NCBI GenBank assembly: GCA_026394745.1
Contig: JAPKXP010000074.1
Coordinates: forward strand, 1-6,609
Source: Candidatus Altarchaeota archaeon
Lineage (GTDB): Archaea; Altiarchaeota; Altiarchaeia; IMC4; SCGC-AAA252-I15
Direction of reading: 5' to 3'
Length of the DNA: 6,609 nt
The notes beneath the pieces were generated by a model. That model was not told the DNA's origin, did no database searches, and worked only from the letters and a program-made list of their open reading frames with translations. Positions 1-4,473 of this stretch are shown here, piece after piece. Position numbers and translations under genes: made by a program. How positions within the stretch are numbered: the first letter of the stretch is position 1; every line of letters starts with the position of its first letter.

Positions 1-335
1 CCATGGACGAAGACTTCAACACGCCAAAGGTTTTGGCTTCTTTATTCGAGGTTGTGCGGGAAATGAACGTCATGCTTGACGGAGGCGGCGAGTCCCGGGA
101 GTCTTTGAAGCGGGTTTTGGAGATTTTTGACGAGGTTACTGGAGTCCTGGGTTTGGATTTGAAGGAAGATGAGGTCCTGCTGATGGACGAGGAGATGCGT
201 CTTATCAGGGAGCGGAACAGGTATCGCCTGGAAAAAAATTGGGTTGAGGCCGACAGGATACGGGATGTCCTGCTTTCCCGCGGCATAAGGATTGTGGACA
301 GGAAGGACGGCAGCACGTCAGTCGAGATGGTCTAA
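1..335 (+). CDS. cysS: Cysteinyl-tRNA synthetase, C-terminal part (5'-truncated by window edge)
   Basis: Only the last ~111 codons are present, read from base 3; the ATG at base 3 is an internal Met, not a start. The segment MDEDFNTPKVLASLFEVVRE matches the conserved block (M-D-D/E-D-F-N-T-P-x-A) opening the C-terminal helical domain of class I CysRS. The end follows the family pattern: an Arg-rich helix of the form 'RNRYRLEKNWVEADRIRD', then a short 'GI.I.D..DG' strand pair. CysRS charges tRNA-Cys with cysteine in the cytosol; the HIGH and KMSKS catalytic motifs lie upstream of the window. The TAA stop at 333-335 is followed after 2 nt by the next gene, a tRNA-modifying enzyme, so the two are probably one transcript. 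Family assignment rests on this conserved block and is strong; nothing can be said about the missing N-terminal two thirds. Confidence 0.93.
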   Translation, partial: MDEDFNTPKVLASLFEVVREMNVMLDGGGESRESLKRVLEIFDEVTGVLGLDLKEDEVLLMDEEMRLIRERNRYRLEKNWVEADRIRDVLLSRGIRIVDRKDGSTSVEMV

Positions 336-337
336 GC

Positions 338-1198
338 ATGGACGATGAACCTTTCGTAAGGTACTTGGAGGATAAAGTCAAGTCCACGATAGAGAAATAC
401 GGGCTTATCGGGGGCGGCGACAGGGTGCTTGTTGCGGTCTCAGGCGGGAAAGATTCGACTACAGCGTTGTACGTCCTGAAGAAGTTGGGCTACAATGTGG
501 AAGGCATCATAATAGACCATCTGCTGGGCGAATACTCTCGCAAGAACCTGTCTAACATACAGTCCTTCTGCTCTGAATGCGGGATAAAGCTTCATGTGGT
601 ATACATGAGGGAGGAATACGGCTATTCCACGTGCTACATAAAGTCGGTGCTGAACAGCAAGGGGGTGCGCGTCAACCAGTGTTCGATATGCGGCGTTATG
701 CGCCGTAGCATACTCAACCGGAAGGCGCGGGAGCTTAAGGCGTCCAAGATTGCGACCGGACACAACCTTGACGATGAAGTCCAGACTGTGCTAATGAATA
801 TGCTCAAGGGCAACGTCTACCAGTCTGCGAGATTGGGGCCGAGGGCGGGGGTTTTGGACAGCGGCAAGTTTGTGCCTAGAATCAAGCCGTTGTACTTCTG
901 CCTTGAGGCTGAGACCGAGCGTTACTCGCGAATACACGATTTTCCAGTAGTGTACGAGCCGTGCCCATGCTCGCTCGACTCTTTCCGGACTCACGTGAAG
1001 AAGCTTTTGAACGGCCTTGAGGAGGAGAATCCCGGCGTAAAATACTCTATTATCAACAGCTTCCTTGAGATACTCCCTGACTTGAAGGCTCATGAGTCAG
1101 GCGGCGCGGTCAAGGAGTGCGAAGCTTGCGGCGAGCCGTCGAGCAGGAGGCTTTGCAGGGTGTGCGAGATAACTGGGGCGATGCGATCGGTCTCCTAG
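338..1198 (+). CDS. ttuA: tRNA 2-thiouridine synthetase, TtuA/Ncs6 (NcsA) family, lacking the N-terminal zinc finger
   Basis: A 286-residue PP-loop ATPase that adenylates a tRNA uridine and replaces its 2-oxygen with sulfur (T54 in TtuA, wobble U34 in Ncs6/NcsA; sequence alone does not decide which). Visible motifs: PP-loop SGGKDS at 35-40; C115-x2-C118 followed by the 'RRSILNRKA' helix; GHNLDDE at 141-147; C209 in 'YEPCPC'. By alignment with known TtuA, C115, C118 and C209 are the three [4Fe-4S] ligands. A C-terminal zinc ribbon is intact (C261, C264, C273, C276). Known TtuA proteins begin with a second Cys/His zinc finger of about 25 residues; here the protein starts directly at the following helix (FVRYLEDKVKSTIEKYGL), and the in-frame codons upstream do not encode a CxxC. 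The ATG at 338 lies 2 nt after the cysS stop, with a weak GAGATGG purine stretch upstream. The TAG stop overlaps the stop of the convergent regulator gene. Confidence 0.9.
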   Translation: MDDEPFVRYLEDKVKSTIEKYGLIGGGDRVLVAVSGGKDSTTALYVLKKLGYNVEGIIIDHLLGEYSRKNLSNIQSFCSECGIKLHVVYMREEYGYSTCYIKSVLNSKGVRVNQCSICGVMRRSILNRKARELKASKIATGHNLDDEVQTVLMNMLKGNVYQSARLGPRAGVLDSGKFVPRIKPLYFCLEAETERYSRIHDFPVVYEPCPCSLDSFRTHVKKLLNGLEEENPGVKYSIINSFLEILPDLKAHESGGAVKECEACGEPSSRRLCRVCEITGAMRSVS

Positions 1199-2058
1199 AT
1201 TTTTGATATTATCCTGTTGGTGTAGCCGTAGGGTCTCTTCTCTATTACGCCTTTTTGCTCAAACTTCTGTATTATCCTAGAAACCTTCATCTTGTATATG
1301 CCGCTCTTTTCCACGAGCTCGCTTTGAGTGGTCGTCTTCTTGAGGTAAATCGCCTTCAGGACCTCTTTTTCGTCTGGTGGGAGTATGTTGAGTGTCTTCT
1401 CGAACTGGACTTCGGATATCCTTTTTCTGACGATGAAATTGGTCAGCCCGCCTAGGGCGAAGAATTCTATGGCAAGCAGGTATAGGGACGGTTCCAGCGG
1501 GTGCTCGAGGACTATGACGTGGAAGCTGTTCAGGAGCGAGAAGGATATTCCAAAGAGGAATACTACTGCCGTTATCACGATTGCTCTCTCTTCCGAAAGT
1601 CCGGGCAGCCTCAAGAATGTTTGGGCTGTGGGGTGTGTGCGGTAAATCCTCGATTCTATCGTGTTGGTGCTGTTGGTTGTCTTCTTGTTTATCAGTCCTT
1701 TTTCCTCGATGCGGGCTAGTATCCTTGAAATCATCAGGCGCGAGAGGCCGGTTTCTGAAGCGAGGTCTGTCTGCGTGATTGTCCTCCTGTTGAACAGTAC
1801 TTTTAGTACTGCGCTTTCGTTGTCTGGCAGCAGTTTAGCCACTTTTTCGAACTGTATTACGTCTATCCCCCACTGGAATGCCAGGGATATCGCCGCTCCT
1901 AGGATGAAGGAGCTTGTCGCTATGAGTGGCACGAATAAGTTGGCTATCTGTCCGTATTCCTCTGCTATGTGCCTGTGGTGTTCCACCGAGGTGAATACTG
2001 TTATGGCAGTCGCTATTAGTAGTGCAACCACTATCATGAGCCTCTTTTTCGAGTCCAT
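1195..2058 (-). CDS. Membrane-anchored transcription regulator with duplicated [2 TM + winged HTH] unit
   Basis: A 287-residue protein read from the ATG at 2056-2058. Order: TM1 ~7-24, outer loop with EHHRH (26-30), TM2 ~41-61, winged HTH ~68-140, TM3 ~159-180, outer loop with H180 and H186, TM4 ~191-209, winged HTH ~217-283. The two wHTH units align without gaps over 59 residues with about 23 identities, starting at 'QFEK...LP'. Each has a MarR-like recognition-helix region (SRLMISRIL / YKMKVSRII) followed by 'EKG.I.K' and a wing. Even TM numbers place both DNA-binding domains in the cytosol and both short loops outside. There is no cysteine, so Cys-based Cu(I) sensing is excluded; the His loops are the only obvious metal-ligand candidates. 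An in-frame TTG at 2071-2073 would add five residues, but neither start has an SD and a TATA-like box at ~2092-2099 would start transcription near 2070, favouring a nearly leaderless ATG. It is divergent to the copper operon, so it may regulate it (inference). Confidence 0.82.
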   Translation of the reverse strand: MDSKKRLMIVVALLIATAITVFTSVEHHRHIAEEYGQIANLFVPLIATSSFILGAAISLAFQWGIDVIQFEKVAKLLPDNESAVLKVLFNRRTITQTDLASETGLSRLMISRILARIEEKGLINKKTTNSTNTIESRIYRTHPTAQTFLRLPGLSEERAIVITAVVFLFGISFSLLNSFHVIVLEHPLEPSLYLLAIEFFALGGLTNFIVRKRISEVQFEKTLNILPPDEKEVLKAIYLKKTTTQSELVEKSGIYKMKVSRIIQKFEQKGVIEKRPYGYTNRIISKI

Positions 2059-2088
2059 ATTACTTGGATACAACGTATCTCTTATCCC

Positions 2089-2147
2089 GTAACATTTTAT
2101 GAAACAGCCTTTTTAGGCTGTAACACTAAAAGATTTGTCCTGTAACA
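2089..2147 (+). repeat. Three GTAACA boxes, candidate operator array
   Basis: GTAACA occurs at 2089-2094, 2120-2125 and 2142-2147, all in the same orientation. Starts are 31 and 22 bp apart, close to three and two DNA turns, so all would lie on nearly the same face of the helix. The first touches the - strand TATA-like box and the third lies 5 bp upstream of the + strand one. The third is part of CTGTaACAG, a small palindrome; the second is the near match CTGTaACAC. Binding by the divergent wHTH regulator is inference. Confidence 0.5.
2104..2121. repeat. 18-bp perfect palindrome with TTTT centre
   Basis: ACAGCCT-TTTT-AGGCTGT: seven perfectly paired bases each side of a 4-base centre, lying midway between the two promoters and overlapping the second GTAACA box. 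Its length and symmetry suit a dimeric wHTH operator. It could also fold as a hairpin in the RNA, but it lies upstream of both predicted transcription starts, so a DNA role is favoured. Confidence 0.5.
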
Positions 2148-2198
2148 GTGCATAGATATACCGTAATTCGGCATAAAAACCATTGAAAGAGGTGAATT

Positions 2199-2357
2199 AT
2201 GGCAAAGTGCGCTGGTTGCGGCGGAAACGTACGGCACGGGAAATATATCTTAGAAGAGATAGGGGGTAAGATACTCTCCTTCTGCTGCAGGGGGTGCAGG
2301 AGACTCTATGAACTAAGTAATATAAAGGAAAGTTCGTTGAATAGTCATATCCTCTGA
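2199..2357 (+). CDS. Stand-alone TRASH / ATPase-cat_bd-like metal-binding microprotein (CopM-like)
   Basis: A 52-residue cytosolic protein. It starts MAKCAGCGG and contains FCCRGCRRLYEL at 28-39. The cysteines C7-x21-C29-x3-C33 fit the TRASH consensus (C-x19-22-C-x3-C), with extra C4 and C30 forming CxxC and CCxxC. The same 'CxxCG ... FCC.GC..VYEL' pattern is known from the N-terminal metal-binding domain of CcoI/FixI-type copper ATPases, here as a free protein. In Sulfolobus, a similar small TRASH protein (CopM) is encoded with copA and is thought to act as a copper chaperone, so that role is likely here. The start is well supported: GAGGTGA at 2189-2195 lies just upstream of the ATG. It is first in the operon. 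Its TGA overlaps the SD of the next gene, and the two genes are in the same phase, 3 codons apart. Zinc binding is possible, but the neighbours favour copper. Confidence 0.85.
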   Translation: MAKCAGCGGNVRHGKYILEEIGGKILSFCCRGCRRLYELSNIKESSLNSHIL

Positions 2358-2362
2358 GGTGA
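2356..2362 (+). promoter_or_regulatory. Shine-Dalgarno of copZ overlapping the stop of the TRASH gene
   Basis: GAGGTGA complements the archaeal 16S rRNA tail (CACCTC) and lies 4 nt before the copZ ATG. It includes the last two bases of the upstream TGA, so ribosomes ending the TRASH gene sit directly on it. This fixes the copZ start and argues against a read-through fusion. Confidence 0.75.
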
Positions 2363-2366
2363 CGGT

Positions 2367-2570
2367 ATGAAGAAAACAGAGCTTAAAGTCAAGGGAATGC
2401 ACTGCAGAAGCTGCGAGATGCTCGTTTCAGAGGAAGTCGGCGAAGTAGCCGGGGTGAAAAAGGTTGAGGCTGACCACAAGGCCGGCATAGTCCGGATTGA
2501 ATCCGAGGATAATGTTGACCTAAGTGCGGTCAAGTCAAAGATTAAGGAATTGGGTTACGAGGTTGTTTGA
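2367..2570 (+). CDS. copZ: CopZ-like HMA copper chaperone
   Basis: A 67-residue single heavy-metal-associated (HMA, ferredoxin-like beta-alpha-beta-beta-alpha-beta) domain. The metal site is GMHCRSC at 10-16, with C13 and C16 as the expected linear Cu(I) ligands. The helix, 'GVKKVEADHKAG' strand pair and terminal 'IKELGYEVV' match the family along its full length. Such proteins carry Cu(I) in the cytosol and hand it to the HMA domain of a CopA ATPase; both later genes here (the HMA-SafE-cupredoxin protein and copA) carry an HMA domain that could accept it. The ATG is preceded by a strong SD (GAGGTGA, 2356-2362) overlapping the stop of the TRASH gene, which implies coupled translation. No membrane segment or extra domain is seen. 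The exact metal (Cu, Ag, less likely Hg or Zn) is inferred from context. Confidence 0.9.
   Translation: MKKTELKVKGMHCRSCEMLVSEEVGEVAGVKKVEADHKAGIVRIESEDNVDLSAVKSKIKELGYEVV
2559..2563 (+). promoter_or_regulatory. Shine-Dalgarno deciding the GTG start of the HMA-SafE-cupredoxin gene
   Basis: GAGGT lies inside the last codons of copZ, 8 nt before GTG 2572-2574. It supports that start over the in-frame GTG at 2524 or TTG at 2563, neither of which has comparable spacing to a purine-rich site. Confidence 0.6.
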
Positions 2571-2571
2571 A

Positions 2572-4455
2572 GTGGCTGTTAAATCAAGGAAGCACGCTGG
2601 GGTCGTTAAGACCGTGGAATTTAATGTTGATGGGATGTCTTGCACTAGCTGCGAGAAGATCATAGAGAAGAAGGCGAAGTCGGTGCCTGGTGTTATTGAC
2701 GTGAGGTCAGACTACTCTACTGGAAAGGGCGTTATAAAGTACGACTCTAGCAAGACCAGTGTGGAGTCCGTGTTGAACGCGATAGGCGAGGGCGGCTACA
2801 AGTGCTCGCTGGAAGGCGGATGCAGGGACGAGGGCGCCGGAAACCTACTTTTGCCGGCTGCTTTGCTGGCAATACTCATCCTAGTCTATCTCGTGTTAAC
2901 CGGCATGAATTTTTCTGTTCCGGACTTGGAAAAGGATATTTCGCTCCCAATAATACTCGTTGTGGGGCTTTTGACTGGATTCCATTGCGTTGCCATGTGC
3001 GGTGGCTTCGTGGTGTCCTACACGGCAAAGGAAGCTTTGAAGAAGCGCAGCCTGAATCTGGGTTCGCACCTGTCGTATGGCGCGGGAAAGACCATATCGT
3101 ACACTGTACTCGGCGCGTTTTTCGGGCTGGTCGGCTCTTTGATAACGTTCACTCCTGAGCTTAAGGGCATTGCAGCGTTGATTGCCGGATTTTTCCTGAT
3201 AATGTTCGGCTTGAACATGCTGGGGATGCTCGGATTTTTCCGGAGGTTTCGGTTTGAGACGCCTGCGTTCATCGAAAAGTTCGTGTCTAAAAGGAATGAC
3301 TCAAGTCCGTTCGTCATCGGCCTTTTGAACGGTCTCATGATAGCTTGCGGGCCGTTGCAGGCGATGTATATTCTTTCTGCGGCTTCAGGCAGCGCGTTCA
3401 CTGGCGCTACTTACATGTTCGTCTTCGGAGTCGGTACTCTGCCTGTTCTCCTTGGTTTCGGAATGCTTACTTCATTCGTCAGTTCGAAGTTCACTCAGAA
3501 GCTCCTGAAGCTTTCAGGAGTTGTTGTGATACTGCTCGGGTTGATAATGGTCGGCAGGGGTCTTGCTTTAGCAGGCATAGGCTTCGATGCTGGCGTCCAG
3601 CAGCCGCAGGGCCTAGGCGCGGTCGCGAATTACTCCACTACCCCCGGGGGCCCGGCATCCGGCCTGCCTGTAGTTTACATCGACTCTGAAGGCTATCAGG
3701 TGATTCGCATGAATGTGACTGCATCCGGCTGGAAGCCTGACAAGTTCGTCTTGAAGGCTGGTGTTCCCGTGAAGTGGGTTATCGACGGCCAGCAGATTAC
3801 GAGCTGCAATAAGGCAATCCAGGTTCCAAAATACGGTTTGCAGTTCGACGTCAAGAAGGGGACGCAGACGATAACCTTCACTCCCGGCGAACCTGGCCTG
3901 GTAAGATGGAGCTGCTGGATGGGCATGATTTGGGGTAGTTTTGACGTGAGAGACGATGTTGAAGTCAGAAGCGTTGACGGCTCGGTTACTGCTTCGGCTC
4001 CCGCTCCGTCAACTTCAACGACTCTGGGTTCTGGCGTTCAGGTTGTCCTGCAGGCTCCGAAGGCTCAGCCTCAGGCTGACTCCGCCGGATACCAGACTAT
4101 CTACATGAACGTTACCGCAGCAGGTTGGATTCCAAACAAGTTCGTCTTGAAGGCTGGTGTTCCTGTGAAGTGGGTTATCGATGGCCAGGAGTTGACTGGC
4201 TGCAACAGCGGGATTAAAGTGCCTTCTCTTGGGCTGGATTTTAAAATCAAGCCCGGAGTCCAGACTATAGAGTTCACTCCAAGTCAAGCTGGGACAATAG
4301 ACTGGAGTTGCTGGATGGGCATGATTAAAGGCAAGTTTATAGTGGAAGACGGCCTAGACTTGAATGATGCAAGTGCAGTCCAGAGTGCGCTGGATTCCGT
4401 TCAGGTGCAGAAGAGCGGCGGAGGTTGCGGTTGCGGTATGATGGGTGGTGGGTGA
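2572..4455 (+). CDS. Composite copper protein: HMA - SafE/DsbD-like 7-TM domain - two cupredoxins - Cys/Met/Gly tail
   Basis: A 627-residue protein. Order: HMA ~11-78 with GMSCTSC (C24, C27); an added pair C78/C84; TM1 ~91-111; a six-TM TauE/SafE or DsbD_2-like domain ~125-336 with GFHCVAMCGG (H138, C139, C143) and ACGPLQ (C259); cupredoxin 1 ~372-459; Ser/Thr/Ala/Pro linker ~461-503; cupredoxin 2 ~504-591; tail CGCGMM (C619-M624). Seven helices put the HMA inside and the cupredoxins outside. C143 and C259 sit where DsbD has its membrane redox cysteines (inference). Each cupredoxin has C412/C544 in a 'CN' motif where plastocyanin has His-Asn, then SCWMGM with a Cys and two Met; neither has any His. 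The GTG start at 2572 follows the copZ stop by 1 nt with SD GAGGT at 2559-2563; GTG 2524 or TTG 2563 would overlap copZ and add non-HMA sequence. Likely role: moving or receiving Cu(I) across the membrane together with CopA. Related HMA-SafE-cupredoxin fusions occur in copper loci, but the transport activity is unproven. Confidence 0.85.
   Translation: MAVKSRKHAGVVKTVEFNVDGMSCTSCEKIIEKKAKSVPGVIDVRSDYSTGKGVIKYDSSKTSVESVLNAIGEGGYKCSLEGGCRDEGAGNLLLPAALLAILILVYLVLTGMNFSVPDLEKDISLPIILVVGLLTGFHCVAMCGGFVVSYTAKEALKKRSLNLGSHLSYGAGKTISYTVLGAFFGLVGSLITFTPELKGIAALIAGFFLIMFGLNMLGMLGFFRRFRFETPAFIEKFVSKRNDSSPFVIGLLNGLMIACGPLQAMYILSAASGSAFTGATYMFVFGVGTLPVLLGFGMLTSFVSSKFTQKLLKLSGVVVILLGLIMVGRGLALAGIGFDAGVQQPQGLGAVANYSTTPGGPASGLPVVYIDSEGYQVIRMNVTASGWKPDKFVLKAGVPVKWVIDGQQITSCNKAIQVPKYGLQFDVKKGTQTITFTPGEPGLVRWSCWMGMIWGSFDVRDDVEVRSVDGSVTASAPAPSTSTTLGSGVQVVLQAPKAQPQADSAGYQTIYMNVTAAGWIPNKFVLKAGVPVKWVIDGQELTGCNSGIKVPSLGLDFKIKPGVQTIEFTPSQAGTIDWSCWMGMIKGKFIVEDGLDLNDASAVQSALDSVQVQKSGGGCGCGMMGGG
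3741..3792 (+). repeat. Near-identical DNA repeat, copy 1 (in cupredoxin 1)
   Basis: This 52-bp stretch matches 4137-4188 at 50 of 52 positions; both differences are silent third-position C/T changes. It encodes the KFVLKAGVPVKWVIDGQ core of the first cupredoxin. The two whole domains are about two-thirds identical (59 of 88 ungapped residues), so this segment is much better conserved than the rest, as expected for recent duplication or gene conversion. Confidence 0.9.
4137..4188 (+). repeat. Near-identical DNA repeat, copy 2 (in cupredoxin 2)
   Basis: Second copy of the 52-bp element of 3741-3792, offset by 396 bp (132 codons, in phase). Recombination between the copies would delete one cupredoxin domain and the linker while keeping the reading frame. 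Confidence 0.9.
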
Positions 4456-4473
4456 AAGCAGGTATCAACTAAG

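Larger units (their letters stand above)
2059..2198. promoter_or_regulatory. Divergent regulatory region between the regulator gene and the copper operon
   Basis: A 140-bp AT-rich gap serving both directions. On the + strand, TAGATATA at 2153-2160 is a plausible archaeal TATA box, placing a start near 2182-2186 and leaving just enough leader for the GAGGTGA SD at 2189-2195. On the - strand, ATAAAATG (complement of 2092-2099) is a plausible TATA box, placing a start near 2070, close to the regulator ATG. Between and beside them lie three GTAACA boxes and a palindrome, listed separately. The TATA positions are eye-picked and unproven. Confidence 0.6.

Noticed and set aside
440..1093. Open frames on the - strand opposite the tRNA thiolase gene
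   Set aside because: They mirror conserved thiolase codons (PP-loop, GHNLDDE) and show no protein family pattern of their own.
1201..1205. T-run after the thiolase stop as an archaeal terminator
   Set aside because: Only five Ts, located inside the last codons of the convergent gene; too weak to call.
1255..2092. Several + strand open frames across the regulator gene
   Set aside because: They are Cys- and Ser-rich shadow translations of the - strand gene, whose duplicated wHTH units clearly mark the coding strand.
2524..2571. Longer N-terminus for the composite copper protein, starting at GTG 2524 or TTG 2563
   Set aside because: It would overlap copZ by up to 47 nt and add residues unlike any HMA protein; GTG 2572 has a well-placed GAGGT and follows the copZ stop.
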